Positions 1-9,113 are shown, counted from the stretch's first letter. The stretch is 64,000 nt of DNA from Micromonospora qiuiae (GCF_016863555.1 NZ_BOPC01000031.1:57715-121714), one strand, 5' to 3'. Numbers and translations are program-made. The notes: generated by a model from the letters alone, not told the origin.

Positions 1-375
1 GTCGGCATCGTCGGCGCGCCAGCGGCCGCGGTAGGGGTGCCGGCCGTAGCCGACCACGTCACGGACGGTGACCCCGCTGGGGATCGGTCGGCTCTGGGCG
101 AGCAGGGTCACCCGGCGGGCGAACTCCTTGGCCGGTAGGCCGGCTGCGGCGCTGCCGTCGGCGAAGTGCACTGCGCCACTGCCGATCGGGTGCAGCCGGG
201 CGAGCGCCCGCAGCAGGGTCGACTTGCCGCTGCCGTTCGGCCCGACGAGCGCGGTCACCGCGCCCGGCCGCAGGGCGATCGTCGCACCGTGCACCACCTG
301 TGTGCCGTGGTAGCCCAGGCAGAGGTCGACTCCGCTCAGGCGCTGCTCGGCGCCGGCCGACGCCCCTCCGCTCAT
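1..375 (-). CDS. Iron-siderophore ABC transporter ATP-binding protein (N-terminal part, cut by window edge)
   Basis: Reading leftwards from an ATG at 375 the frame stays open to the window edge, giving 125 residues. It shows a Walker A motif (GPNGSGKST) near residue 45, a Q-loop region (LLAQSRPIPSG) and the segment VVGYGRHPYRGRW, which is characteristic of FecE/FepC-type ATPases for Fe-siderophore or heme import. Walker B and the signature motif lie outside the window. An iron box ends only 8 bp before the start codon, so iron-dependent repression is expected. No Shine-Dalgarno sequence precedes ATG 375 (GTG 378 is an alternative), so the message may be leaderless. Family assignment is strong; the substrate is inferred. 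Confidence 0.85.
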   Translation of the reverse strand, partial: MSGGASAGAEQRLSGVDLCLGYHGTQVVHGATIALRPGAVTALVGPNGSGKSTLLRALARLHPIGSGAVHFADGSAAAGLPAKEFARRVTLLAQSRPIPSGVTVRDVVGYGRHPYRGRWRADDAD

Positions 376-383
376 CACGGTGG

Positions 384-402
384 TTAGGTTAACCTAACCT
401 AA
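384..402. promoter_or_regulatory. IdeR/DmdR (DtxR-family) iron box
   Basis: TTAGGTTAACCTAACCTAA matches the actinobacterial DtxR/IdeR consensus TTAGGTTAGGCTAACCTAA at 17 of 19 positions and keeps both TTAGGTTA/TAACCTAA arms. It lies directly before the truncated siderophore ATPase on the minus strand. The remaining 286 bp to the next gene hold only a short tandem repeat. Confidence 0.88.
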
Positions 403-453
403 CTTCATGTCAAGCGCGGATTCCGAACTCCCCCGCCCCGCCCCGGCGCGGTC

Positions 454-519
454 GATGAAGCGGGCGCCCGCCCGACGGCGTCCACAGATGAGGCGGCTGC
501 CCGCCCGACAGCGTCCACA
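454..519. repeat. Two-copy 33-bp tandem repeat in the intergenic region
   Basis: Bases 454-486 and 487-519 are two adjacent 33-bp units differing at four positions by eye; both end in GCGTCCACA. They lie between the iron-regulated ATPase gene and the coiled-coil gene. No function is evident. Confidence 0.7.
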
Positions 520-689
520 CCGGAGTGCTGCGCCACCTCCCGGCGCCGCAACCGGGCGACGCCGCCGGTCAGGCGGCGGGAAACGGTACCGGGGTGGGAC
601 GACAGACCAACGTGAGCAGCGGTAGCGTTGCGCGTCATCGCCGCCGGGCCGGCCGGTGTGGCGACTCGCGACCGTACGGAGGATGAATC

Positions 690-2471
690 ATGTCCATCGG
701 CGAGGAGCCGTTCGCACTTCGCGACGACCTGGTTTTGCGCCCGAACTTCGAGGTCACCCTGCGCGGGTACGAAAGACGGCAGGTCGAGCAGTACGTCGAG
801 CAGATGGAGGGCCGACTCGCCGCGCTCTCGTCCGAACGGGACCGGGTCGCGACGCAGGCACAGGAGATGGTCGGCAAGCTCCAGGCGTTGCAGGTCGAGG
901 TGGCCGAGTTGCGCCAGCGACCCGCGCAGTTGGACAAGGCGGCCTTCCAGGACGTGGGCCCGATGGTCGGCCAGATCCTGGACCTTGCGGAGAAGCAGGC
1001 CGCCAACATCGTCGAGACCCACACGCAACGGGCCAACAAACTCCAGGCGGAGGCGGAGAAGATCCTCGCCAACGCGCGGGAGCGGACCGTCAAGGCCCTC
1101 GCCGATCTCGACGAGGAACTCGCCGCCCGGCGGGCCGAGCACGAGAAGACGTACGAGGAGCTGCGGGCGGCGGCCGACGCCGAGCTGGTGCAGACCCGCG
1201 AGCGGGCCGACCAACTGCGCGCCGAGGGTGAGGCCGCACACGAACGCGCCCAGCAGGAGGCGCAGCGGATCAGCGAGCAGTGCCGCCAACAGGTCGAGCA
1301 GGCCCGCGCGGCGGCCGAGGCGCTGGCCACCTCCGCGCGTACCCAGATCCATCAGGAGATCCAGGCGGCCCGCTCCAAGCACCAGCAGGAAATGACTCAA
1401 TGGCGGTCCACCGTCGAGGAGGAACTGACGGAACGACGGGCCGCGGTCGAGGAGGACCTGGCCGAGCAACGGGCGGCCGTCGAGCGCGAGTTGGCCGCCC
1501 AGCGGTCCGCCGCGGAGCAGCGGGTCAGCTCGATGATCGCGGACGCCCAGCAGTACTCGGCGGAGATCCGTAAGCGCGCCGACGAACAGGCCGCCGAGGT
1601 ACGCAAGCACAGCGACGAGCAGGCCGCCGCCGCCGAGGAGCAGCTGCACGCCGTACAGCTGGCGATCGGCGAGCAGCAGGACGTGCTGGCCAAGGTGCAG
1701 GAGGAACTGGAAACCGCCCGGCAGCAGCTCGACGAGTCGCGGCGCGACAAGGACGACACGGACGCCGAGTTGACCCGGTTGCGGCAGCAGCTGACGGAGA
1801 CCAGCCGGGATCTCGAGGCCGAGACCCGGCGGCTGGACGAGGTACGCCGGGCCGCCGAGGCGGCCGAGCGGCACGCCAAGGAGACCCGGGCACGGGTGCA
1901 ACGGGAGGCCAAGCGCGTCGCCGACCTGGCCGCCGCAGCCGTCATGGCCGCCGCAGCCGGCGGGAGCGAGACCGCCGAGTACCCGATGGTGGCCGTACGC
2001 GCAGCTGATCGTCCCGCCCGCACCGGCGCTGAGGCGGTGCCGCCGACCGGTGACGGGAACCAGCCCGACGACGGCGAGACCGCAACGGCCGAGGCCACCG
2101 ACGTCGGTGCCGACCGAGCAGGGCCGACCACGGACCGGGCCACGGCCGAGGGTGACGGGAATCCGCACGGCGGCGCCGAGGATGACGGGAATCCGCACGG
2201 CGGCGCCGAGGGTGACGGGAATCCGCACGGCGGCGCCGAGGGTGACGGGAATCCGCACGGCGGCGCCGAGGACCAGCCCGGCCACCCACAGGTCGGGTCC
2301 GCCGCGCGCCCGCTACCGGACCCGGTGGCCCGGGCGACGGCAGTCGTCGCGGCAGGCAAGCCGGGCGGCATCGACTGGTTCGCCGGCCCCTCGGCGGCCA
2401 CTGCGGAGGACGCTGCCACTGACCGCCCGGCCGGCGATGCGGACCGCGCACCCGAGCCGGCGCCGCACTGA
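690..2471 (+). CDS. DivIVA/Scy/FilP-like long coiled-coil protein with C-terminal tandem repeats
   Basis: 593 residues. The ATG at 690 follows GGAGG at 678-682. The N-terminus (about residues 20-45: VTLRGYERRQVEQYVEQM) resembles the DivIVA-type membrane-targeting segment of actinobacterial polar-growth proteins. Residues of about 45-430 are nearly uninterrupted heptad-rich coiled coil, rich in Glu, Gln, Arg and Ala. The C-terminal 160 residues are low-complexity, Gly/Asp/Pro rich, and contain four copies of a GDGNPHGGAE-type decapeptide. Proteins like this are often annotated as cellulose-binding protein in Streptomyces relatives but belong to the Scy/FilP/DivIVA cytoskeletal group. A role in polarity or cell-envelope organisation is inferred from that family. 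Confidence 0.7.
   Translation: MSIGEEPFALRDDLVLRPNFEVTLRGYERRQVEQYVEQMEGRLAALSSERDRVATQAQEMVGKLQALQVEVAELRQRPAQLDKAAFQDVGPMVGQILDLAEKQAANIVETHTQRANKLQAEAEKILANARERTVKALADLDEELAARRAEHEKTYEELRAAADAELVQTRERADQLRAEGEAAHERAQQEAQRISEQCRQQVEQARAAAEALATSARTQIHQEIQAARSKHQQEMTQWRSTVEEELTERRAAVEEDLAEQRAAVERELAAQRSAAEQRVSSMIADAQQYSAEIRKRADEQAAEVRKHSDEQAAAAEEQLHAVQLAIGEQQDVLAKVQEELETARQQLDESRRDKDDTDAELTRLRQQLTETSRDLEAETRRLDEVRRAAEAAERHAKETRARVQREAKRVADLAAAAVMAAAAGGSETAEYPMVAVRAADRPARTGAEAVPPTGDGNQPDDGETATAEATDVGADRAGPTTDRATAEGDGNPHGGAEDDGNPHGGAEGDGNPHGGAEGDGNPHGGAEDQPGHPQVGSAARPLPDPVARATAVVAAGKPGGIDWFAGPSAATAEDAATDRPAGDADRAPEPAPH
2151..2270 (+). repeat. Four 30-bp in-frame tandem repeats (GDGNPHGGAE-type units)
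   Basis: Units at 2151-2180, 2181-2210, 2211-2240 and 2241-2270 are identical except for one base in the second (GAT for GGT, giving D for G). They encode the decapeptide repeat in the tail of the coiled-coil protein. The near identity implies recent expansion by slippage or unequal exchange, so copy number is probably variable between strains. Confidence 0.95.
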
Positions 2472-2509
2472 CCCTCGGTCCCGGATTCCGGGCCTCACCA
2501 GGTCCCGGC

Positions 2510-2549
2510 CCGCACCGGGCTGCCCGACATCCCGGGCGGTCCGGTGCGG
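2510..2549. terminator. Bidirectional terminator hairpin
   Basis: CCGCACCGG (2510-2518) pairs with CCGGTGCGG (2541-2549), and the loop carries a second stem GCCCG (2522-2526) with CGGGC (2533-2537). It lies between the convergent coiled-coil and FUSC genes. Confidence 0.65.
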
Positions 2550-2618
2550 CTGGGCGTCGGTGGCAGGTCTAAGCCGCCGGCTGGCTGGACCTGGCGAGGG
2601 TCACCGAATCTCATCCGG

Positions 2619-3881
2619 TCACCGGCGATCCGGCTCGGCGGACTGCTGCGCCGGGTCGGCGCCCACGCGGCGGACGAACCGCTTCCGGATCCGGTCGCTG
2701 GCCTCCTGCTCGGTGTGGCCGAGGGCACGCAGCAGATCAGTGGCGACGGTACGGATCTGCGCCACCACCACGTTGCCGGAGAAGCCGACCCCCTCGTGGT
2801 ACGCCTCGGCGGCCCGGTCCATCCCCTTCAGGAGCAGCTGCTCGGGTCGGTCCGTGTGGCGCCCGCCCTCCGCCTCCAACTGGATCAGCGCGAGGCCGTC
2901 GCCGAGGTCGTGCAGCGCGGCCGGAAGCCCGGACGGGATCGGCTCGCCGTCGTGGAGCGCGGTGGCCGCCCGGCGCAGCATCTCCTGCGCGCCCCGGACG
3001 GCGAGGCTCAGGAAAGTCGCACCGCGCTCGTAGCGCTCGTACTCGCCGCGCCGGTGCCAGCGCAGCGGGGAGACGGCCACCGCCTCGGAGGCGCCGGAGA
3101 CAGCGTCGTTGAGCAGCTGCACCTCGGACTCCACCTCGGCCAGCGCGTCCCGGGCCCGGCCGACCAGGTCGGCGTCGCCGCGGGCCATCCCCTCGGCGGC
3201 CGTGTGCAACTGGTCCTGGATGACCGCGAACAGCGGGCGCGCGGCCCGCTGGATGAGCCGCATCGGATTGACCGGCAGCAGGGCCACCACCACCACGGCG
3301 ACCAGCCCGCCGATGGTGGCGTCGATGATCCGGGGCAGTTCGAGCCCGCGCTGCAGCGGCGCGAGCGTCACGATGAGCACGGCGGTACCGCCGGCCTGGG
3401 TCACCACCTGTCCGCCCCGGCTCAGGCTCAGGGCGAGCAGGATGGACAAGGTGACCACGGTGGCGATCTGCCAGGGGCCGGTGCCGATGACCGCGATCAG
3501 GGCGTCACCGGCCAGCAGCCCGGCCAGCACGCCGATCAGCAGTTCGATGGTGCGGCGAGCCCGGCGGCCGATCGCGGCGGCGATGGTACCCACGGCGGCG
3601 GTGGGCGCGAAGACCGGCGAGGGATGATGCAGCAGCTCGTGTGCCACGACCCAGGCGAGCGCAGCCGCGACCCCGGCCTGGACTGCGAGGATGGCGTACA
3701 GCTCCAGGGTGCGTCGCCGTCTCCGCCAGTTGGCCCGGCTGCTGATCCCGCTGATGGTCCACGCGACCATGCCCCGCGCCCGTCCGGCCGCGCCCCGCAC
3801 TCGCTCGGCCGCGACCCCGGCCTGCGCTCGGCCGGCCGCGTCCCGCACCCCTCCGCCGTCACGGTCCTCCGCCGCTGTCAC
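2619..3881 (-). CDS. FUSC-family integral membrane protein (aromatic acid exporter-like)
   Basis: 420 residues as drawn. About six hydrophobic segments between residues 45 and 215 (for example LYAILAVQAGVAAALAWVVA and TIGGLVAVVVVALLPVN) are followed by a helical cytoplasmic half. The charged stretch GRRARRTIELLIGVLAG is typical of FUSC/aromatic-acid-exporter proteins, a fusaric-acid-resistance related group. The substrate is unknown. The start is uncertain: GTG 3881 lacks a clear ribosome site, and ATG 3770, just before the first membrane segment, is an alternative. The gene converges on the coiled-coil gene and is divergent from the cellulase gene. Confidence 0.75.
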   Translation of the reverse strand: MTAAEDRDGGGVRDAAGRAQAGVAAERVRGAAGRARGMVAWTISGISSRANWRRRRRTLELYAILAVQAGVAAALAWVVAHELLHHPSPVFAPTAAVGTIAAAIGRRARRTIELLIGVLAGLLAGDALIAVIGTGPWQIATVVTLSILLALSLSRGGQVVTQAGGTAVLIVTLAPLQRGLELPRIIDATIGGLVAVVVVALLPVNPMRLIQRAARPLFAVIQDQLHTAAEGMARGDADLVGRARDALAEVESEVQLLNDAVSGASEAVAVSPLRWHRRGEYERYERGATFLSLAVRGAQEMLRRAATALHDGEPIPSGLPAALHDLGDGLALIQLEAEGGRHTDRPEQLLLKGMDRAAEAYHEGVGFSGNVVVAQIRTVATDLLRALGHTEQEASDRIRKRFVRRVGADPAQQSAEPDRR

Positions 3882-3941
3882 GCCGGGGACTACCCGCCCC
3901 GGCAGTGGTCAATCGTCGCACCTCATATCGCGCAGCATCGA

Positions 3942-3970
3942 TTGACAAAGTTTGTGATCCCAACTTATGG
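3942..3970 (+). promoter_or_regulatory. Predicted cellulase promoter with an overlapping palindrome
   Basis: TTGACA (3942-3947), a 17-bp spacer and TTATGG (3965-3970) form a plausible -35/-10 pair 83 bp before the cellulase ATG. The 15-bp near-palindrome TGACAAAGTTTGTGA (3943-3957, one mismatch, central G) overlaps the -35 box, the expected place for a repressor operator. It does not match the CebR consensus. Confidence 0.5.
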
Positions 3971-4052
3971 TGCGAGCCGGCCGGACGTTTCCGGTGGTCC
4001 TGGCAACGCCCGGTCAGCCATCCGTCGACATCATCACGACACGAGGAGCATC

Positions 4053-6167
4053 ATGGCCGGGCTGAGCGGAACACTACGAAGGACACGATGGCGATTCGGC
4101 CTGATCACCAGCGGCATCGTGGTGCTGCTGGCCGGCGTCGGGCTGATCAACGCGGGCGCCGCCCACGCGGCCGCCGGATGCCGGGTGGCGTACTCCGCGC
4201 CCAGTCAGTGGCCGGGCGGGTTCACGGCCAACGTGGACCTGACCAACCTGGGCGACCCGCTGAACGGGTGGCGGCTGACCTGGACGTTCTCCTCCGGCCA
4301 GCGGGTGACCCAGGCGTGGAACGCCAACGTCACCCAGTCCGGCAACGACGTCACCGCCAGCAACGTCGGCTACAACGCCGCGCTCGGCACCAACCAGACG
4401 GTGTCGTTCGGCTTCAACGGCTCCTGGTCCGGCACCAACAACGCACCGACCTCGTTCGCGCTCAACGGCATCACCTGCACCGGCAGCATCGGCCCCACCA
4501 CCCCGCCGCCGAGCACGCCGCCGACCAGCACCCCGCCGCCCACCACGCCACCGCCGACCACGCCGCCGCCAGCCGGCAACCCGATGGCCTACGTCGCCGC
4601 CATGCAGCCCGGCTGGAACCTCGGCAACACCTTCGACGCCGTCGGCGCCGACGAGACCGCCTGGGGTAACCCCCGGGTCACCCAGGCGCAGCTGGACGCC
4701 ATCCGGGCCCAGGGCTTCAACAGCATCCGGATCCCGATCACCTGGAGCAACCACCACGGACCGGCGCCCTCCTACACCATCGACGCGGCCTGGCTGAACC
4801 GGGTCAAGGAGGTCGTGGGCTGGGCCCTGGAGGACGGCTTCTACGTGATGATCAACCTGCACCACGACTCGTGGCAGTGGATCAATGCGATGCCGACCGA
4901 CCGGACCAACGTCCTCAACCGCTACAACGCGCTCTGGACCCAGATCGCCGCCGCGTTCCGGGACGCCTCACCGAGGCTGCACTTCGAGAGCGTCAACGAG
5001 CCGCAGTTCGCCAACAGCTCCGGGGATGCCCAGAACGCTCAGCTGCTGCACGAGCTGAACGTCAACTTCCACCGGATCGTACGCGCCTCCGGCGGCAACA
5101 ACGCCACCCGGATGCTGGTCCTGCCGACCCTGCACACCTCCGCCGACCAGGCCCGCGTCAACGAACTGGCGACGACGCTCAGCCAGCTGAACGACCGCAA
5201 CCTGATCGCCACCGTGCACTTCTACGGCTACTGGCCGTTCAGCGTGAACGTCGCCGGCGGCACCCGCTTCGACGCCACCACTCAGCAGGACCTGGTCGAT
5301 TCGTTCGACCGGGTCTACAACGCCTTCGTCACCCGGGGCATCCCGGTCGTCATCGGGGAGTACGGGCTGCTCGGTTTCGACCGGCACACCGGCACCATCG
5401 AGCAGGGCGAGAAGCTCAAGTTCTTCGAGTTCCTCGGCTACTACGCCCGCCACCGGCAGCTCACCACCCAGCTGTGGGACAACGGCCAGCACTTCAACCG
5501 GACCACCTTCCAGTGGCGTGACGCCGAGCTGTGGGCCCAGATCAAGTCGAGCTGGACGACCCGCTCCGGCACCGCCTCGGCCGACCAGGTGTACGTGCCG
5601 CGTACTGGATCGATCACCGCCAAGTCGCTGACCCTGAACCTCAACGGCACCACCTTCCAGGGGCTGCGCCAGGGCAACACGAACCTGACGCAGGGCACCG
5701 ACTACACCGTCTCCGGCAACCAGCTCACCATCACCGCGAGCGCGTTGACCCGCCTGGTCGGCAGTCGGGCGTACGGCGTCAACGCCACCCTGCACGCGCG
5801 CTTCTCCGCCGGCGTGCCGTGGCGGATCGACGTGATCACCTACGACCCGCCGGTGCTGTCGAACGCGACCGGTTCGACCAGCTCCTTCGCCATTCCGACC
5901 CAGTTCCGGGGCGATCAGCTCGCCACGATGGAGGCGAGGTACGCCGACGGCAGCAACGCCGGCCCGCACGACTGGACCTCGTTCAAGGAGTTCGACGTCA
6001 CCTTCGCCCCCGACTACACCGGCAACCGCATCACGCTGACCGACACCTTCTTCGGTGAGGTCCGCGACGGCGCCCCGGTGACCCTCACCTTCCACTTCTG
6101 GAGCGGTACGCAGGTGACGTACCGCGTCACGAAGTCCGGCAGCAGCGTCACCGGCGTCACCGGCTGA
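4053..6167 (+). CDS. Secreted endoglucanase: CBM2, GH5, X2/Ig-like and CBM46-like modules
   Basis: 704 residues. The start is ATG 4053, preceded by CGAGGAG, because the same frame remains open upstream only as a shadow of the FUSC gene. A Sec signal peptide (about 1-40, ending AAHAA) is followed by a CBM2 (about 42-146, CRVAYSAPSQWPGGFTANV), a Pro/Thr linker (about 150-180), and a GH5 barrel (about 183-515) with acid/base Glu316 in VNEPQF and nucleophile Glu436 in VIGEYG. A short Ig/X2-type domain (about 520-600) and a C-terminal CBM46-like domain follow. The GH5-X2-CBM46 order is that of GH5_4 endoglucanases/xyloglucanases; placing CBM2 in front is the actinobacterial variant. Expected role: extracellular beta-1,4-glucan hydrolysis. 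Exact specificity is not readable. Confidence 0.93.
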   Translation: MAGLSGTLRRTRWRFGLITSGIVVLLAGVGLINAGAAHAAAGCRVAYSAPSQWPGGFTANVDLTNLGDPLNGWRLTWTFSSGQRVTQAWNANVTQSGNDVTASNVGYNAALGTNQTVSFGFNGSWSGTNNAPTSFALNGITCTGSIGPTTPPPSTPPTSTPPPTTPPPTTPPPAGNPMAYVAAMQPGWNLGNTFDAVGADETAWGNPRVTQAQLDAIRAQGFNSIRIPITWSNHHGPAPSYTIDAAWLNRVKEVVGWALEDGFYVMINLHHDSWQWINAMPTDRTNVLNRYNALWTQIAAAFRDASPRLHFESVNEPQFANSSGDAQNAQLLHELNVNFHRIVRASGGNNATRMLVLPTLHTSADQARVNELATTLSQLNDRNLIATVHFYGYWPFSVNVAGGTRFDATTQQDLVDSFDRVYNAFVTRGIPVVIGEYGLLGFDRHTGTIEQGEKLKFFEFLGYYARHRQLTTQLWDNGQHFNRTTFQWRDAELWAQIKSSWTTRSGTASADQVYVPRTGSITAKSLTLNLNGTTFQGLRQGNTNLTQGTDYTVSGNQLTITASALTRLVGSRAYGVNATLHARFSAGVPWRIDVITYDPPVLSNATGSTSSFAIPTQFRGDQLATMEARYADGSNAGPHDWTSFKEFDVTFAPDYTGNRITLTDTFFGEVRDGAPVTLTFHFWSGTQVTYRVTKSGSSVTGVTG

Positions 6168-6172
6168 CACCC

Positions 6173-6207
6173 GCGCCACCGGCTGCCCCCCGGGTGGCCG
6201 GTGGCGC
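6173..6207 (+). terminator. Terminator hairpin after the cellulase gene
   Basis: GCGCCACCGG (6173-6182) pairs perfectly with CCGGTGGCGC (6198-6207). It starts six bases past the stop codon. There is no T-tract, as is common in high-GC actinobacteria. Confidence 0.65.
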
Positions 6208-6228
6208 CCACCGGGCATCATCGGGGGC

Positions 6229-6609
6229 ATGATCCGATTCGTGCTGAACGTGCTGTGGCTCATCTTCGGCGGCGGGCTCGTGCTGGCCATCGGCTACGGC
6301 ATCGCCGCGCTGATCTGCTTCGTGCTCGTCGTCACCATCCCGTTCGGGGTCGCGTCGTTGCGGCTGGCGTCGTACTCGCTGTGGCCCTTCGGCCGCACCC
6401 TGGTGCCCAAGCCCGGCGTCGGCGTCGCCTCGGGCATCGCCAACGTCATCTGGGTGCTGCTGGCCGGGTGGTGGCTCGCCCTGTCCCACATCGTCGCCGG
6501 AGTCAGCCTCTGCCTCACCATCATCGGAATCCCGTTCGGCGTGGCCAACTTCAAACTCGTCCCGGCGGCGATCTGGCCGCTCGGCCAGCAGGTCGTCCCC
6601 GCGCCGTAG
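6229..6609 (+). CDS. YccF-family inner membrane protein
   Basis: 126 residues with four hydrophobic segments arranged as two similar halves, each ending in an IPFGVA motif followed by a WP(F/L)G motif (IPFGVASLRLASYSLWPFG and IPFGVANFKLVPAAIWPLG). That duplication is diagnostic of the YccF/DUF307 family. Function is unknown in the family. The gene lies just behind the cellulase terminator and converges on the next gene with a 12-bp gap. Confidence 0.85.
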   Translation: MIRFVLNVLWLIFGGGLVLAIGYGIAALICFVLVVTIPFGVASLRLASYSLWPFGRTLVPKPGVGVASGIANVIWVLLAGWWLALSHIVAGVSLCLTIIGIPFGVANFKLVPAAIWPLGQQVVPAP

Positions 6610-6621
6610 CCACCCCCGAGG

Positions 6622-8970
6622 TCAGAGCAGGTGCCGGTGCGCCAGCCACCGCAGGGCGACGTACCCGAACGGAGCGGGTAGCCAGAAGGTCGCCAGCCGG
6701 TAGACCAGCACACCGGCCACGGCGGTGTCGACGGGCACGCCGTAGAGCAGCAGCCCGGACACCAGCGCCGCCTCGGTGGCGCCCAGCCCACCGGGAGTGG
6801 GCGCGGCGGAGGCGACGCCCTCACCGACGACGGACACCAGGATCACCGGCGGCAGCAGCGCCAGGCTGATCGGCTCGCCGACCGCGAGCAGCCCGAAGTA
6901 GAGGCTGAGTCCGTACGCCAGGGTGAGCGCCAGGGCCGCACCGACCAGCCGGGACAGCCGGTGCTGACGGGGCAGCGCCCGGAGGGCGTCGAGGCTCTGC
7001 CGGGCCGCCGCCCGACCCCGTTGCCGCAACCGGGGTACGGCGAGCAGCGCGGCGACGACCAGCAGCACCACCAGGACGCCGAGCAGCAACGGCAACGCCT
7101 TACTGGTGGCGGCGTGTTCGAGCGCCCGGACGGGCTGGCGCGCGAAGGGCAGCAGCACCGGTAGCAGCAGCGCGATCGACACCGCGCCGGCCGTCCGGGA
7201 GACTGCCACCGCGGTCGCCGACTCGGCGGTGCCGAATCCCTTCTGATGCAGGTAGCGCACGCTCAGCGCGGCACCGCCGACGCTGCCGGGGGCCAGCCGG
7301 TTGGCGAAGGAGGCGGCCACCTGCACGACGGTGGTCTCCCCCAGCGGGATCCGGTCGGCGGCGGCCAGCCGCAGCACGAACGCGCTGAGCAGGTAGGTGG
7401 CCACCGAGCCGAGCAGGGTCGCGGCGAGGGCCGCCGGGTGCGCGTGCAGCATCAGGCGCAGCGCGGTGCGTACCTGACCGACCTGCGGCAGCAGGACATA
7501 CACCAGCAGGCCGAGCGCGACCAACAGCAGGATGCCGCGCGGCGTGATCCGGGCGACGCGGGCCAGCCGCCGCTCCCGCTCCGGGCAGCGCCGCAGGATC
7601 TCGCCGCGCAGATCCCGAAGCAGGGTGGGGGCCCGGCGCAGTGCGTCGTGGCCGGCCCGGGAGAGCACCGGCCGTTGCAGGTACGGCAGGCTGTCCGCGA
7701 CCTGCGCGGCACCCAGTTCCGCCATCGCGACGTCGACCACGGTCGCCGGATCGACCCGGCTGGCGAGGGCGACCAGCAACTCGACGAGGTCCCGCGCCTG
7801 CTGGTCGGCGGGGGCCCCATCGATGCCGAACCCGAGGTCGACCAGGTGGGCGGTCCGGCCGGCGAGGAGGATGTTGGCCGCGCGCAGATCCCGGTGCGCG
7901 ATGCCGGCCCGGTGCAGCAGCGCCACCTGCCGGCACACGTCCGTCACCGCCGCGAGCGGCAGCGGACCGACGATCGAGCCCAGCGGCGCGGCATCGACGA
8001 ACTCCTGCACCAGCACCGCGTCGCCACCGGGCAGGGTGGCGGTCGTGACGACCTCGGGCACCCGCACTCCGGCCCGCTCCGCCAGCAGCGTCAGGTACGT
8101 CTCGTGTTCGCTCTGCTGCTTCGCGCTCAGGTACGGCGGCTCGTCGGCGACGTGCCGGAAACGCAGCCGCCGGTAAAGCTTGTACGCCCAGTCCGCGTCG
8201 CGCTGCTGCCCCCCGCTCAGCTTGACGAACAGCTGCCGCCCGTCGGCGGTCGCCGCCCGCCAGGGCCACGAGCCGCGGGCGTCGCCGGTCAGCGGCTCCA
8301 GACGGGTCACGTCGAGTCCCCGGTGCCGCAGCGCCCGGCGCAGGCTGGCGGTGGACCGGCCCGGACCGACCTCCCCTACCAGCAGCCGGGTCAGGCACAC
8401 CGCGAGCCAGCCGACCAGGAACCCGCCGACGGCGTCCAGGGGGAGATGCGCGCCGACATGCACCCGGGCCACCGCGACCACGACGATCACGGTCCACATC
8501 AGCCGCCGCCAGCGTGGGCCGCCCGCTCGCGCGGCCACCAGGGCCAGGGCGGTGGCGACCGCGACGTGCCCGGAGGGAAACCCCAGGGAGCCGGTGATCG
8601 TGTCGTGCACGGCCACGTCGGCCAGCAGGCCGGCCGGCCGCTCCCGGGCCACCGCGAGCTTGTTGGCGATCGCCAGCCAGTACGCCAGGTTGCCGGCCAG
8701 CAGCAGGTCCCGCGCCACCGCGAACCGCCGCAGCAGGGCGGCGACGGCAACGGCGACGAACACCGCCAGATACGAGCCGACCTGCATGATCACGGCCAGC
8801 ACCGACGTCGCCCCGGAGGGCAGCCGGTTGAGCAGGGTGAACAGGTCCCGCTCCCAGGCCGCGACCGGGTGCTGGCGAACCAGCAGGCTCGCCGCGACCA
8901 GCAGGACGGCCGAGAGGGCCAGGTTGACCAGCAACGCCGGCGACGGGCGATGTGTCCGGGCTACCACCAC
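6622..8970 (-). CDS. PAP2 phosphatase - kinase-like - flippase-like (UPF0104) fusion protein
   Basis: 782 residues, three modules. Residues 1-200 are a PAP2 lipid phosphatase with the full signature: Lys104 and Arg111 of KLAVARERP, PSGH at 132-135, and Arg169/His175/Asp179 of RVHVGAHLPLD. Residues of about 215-480 form a kinase-like fold with HRDLRAAN at 359-366 and D378LG in place of DFG. Residues of about 480-782 have seven or more membrane segments of the lysylphosphatidylglycerol-synthase/AglD type. Start GTG 8970 follows GGAGGCGAGGG. The combination suggests a regulated lipid-carrier or polyprenyl-phosphate recycling protein; this is inference. It is divergent from the DedA gene across 143 bp. 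Confidence 0.8.
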   Translation of the reverse strand: MVVARTHRPSPALLVNLALSAVLLVAASLLVRQHPVAAWERDLFTLLNRLPSGATSVLAVIMQVGSYLAVFVAVAVAALLRRFAVARDLLLAGNLAYWLAIANKLAVARERPAGLLADVAVHDTITGSLGFPSGHVAVATALALVAARAGGPRWRRLMWTVIVVVAVARVHVGAHLPLDAVGGFLVGWLAVCLTRLLVGEVGPGRSTASLRRALRHRGLDVTRLEPLTGDARGSWPWRAATADGRQLFVKLSGGQQRDADWAYKLYRRLRFRHVADEPPYLSAKQQSEHETYLTLLAERAGVRVPEVVTTATLPGGDAVLVQEFVDAAPLGSIVGPLPLAAVTDVCRQVALLHRAGIAHRDLRAANILLAGRTAHLVDLGFGIDGAPADQQARDLVELLVALASRVDPATVVDVAMAELGAAQVADSLPYLQRPVLSRAGHDALRRAPTLLRDLRGEILRRCPERERRLARVARITPRGILLLVALGLLVYVLLPQVGQVRTALRLMLHAHPAALAATLLGSVATYLLSAFVLRLAAADRIPLGETTVVQVAASFANRLAPGSVGGAALSVRYLHQKGFGTAESATAVAVSRTAGAVSIALLLPVLLPFARQPVRALEHAATSKALPLLLGVLVVLLVVAALLAVPRLRQRGRAAARQSLDALRALPRQHRLSRLVGAALALTLAYGLSLYFGLLAVGEPISLALLPPVILVSVVGEGVASAAPTPGGLGATEAALVSGLLLYGVPVDTAVAGVLVYRLATFWLPAPFGYVALRWLAHRHLL

Positions 8971-9113
8971 TCCCTCGCCTCCACCGCCCGGTCGCCGGTC
9001 CCGCTCGCGAGCCTCCTGCCACGTCGAACCCTACGGGTTCATCCGGTGCCGCTCGGCGGTTTCCGCCGGACGATCGCTGCCTGCGCAGCGGCTTCGAGCG
9101 CCACAATCAGGAG

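Noticed and set aside
2544..4052. N-terminal extension of the cellulase frame
   Set aside because: It lies over the FUSC gene on the other strand and the promoter region. The ATG at 4053 with ribosome site and signal peptide is clearly the start.
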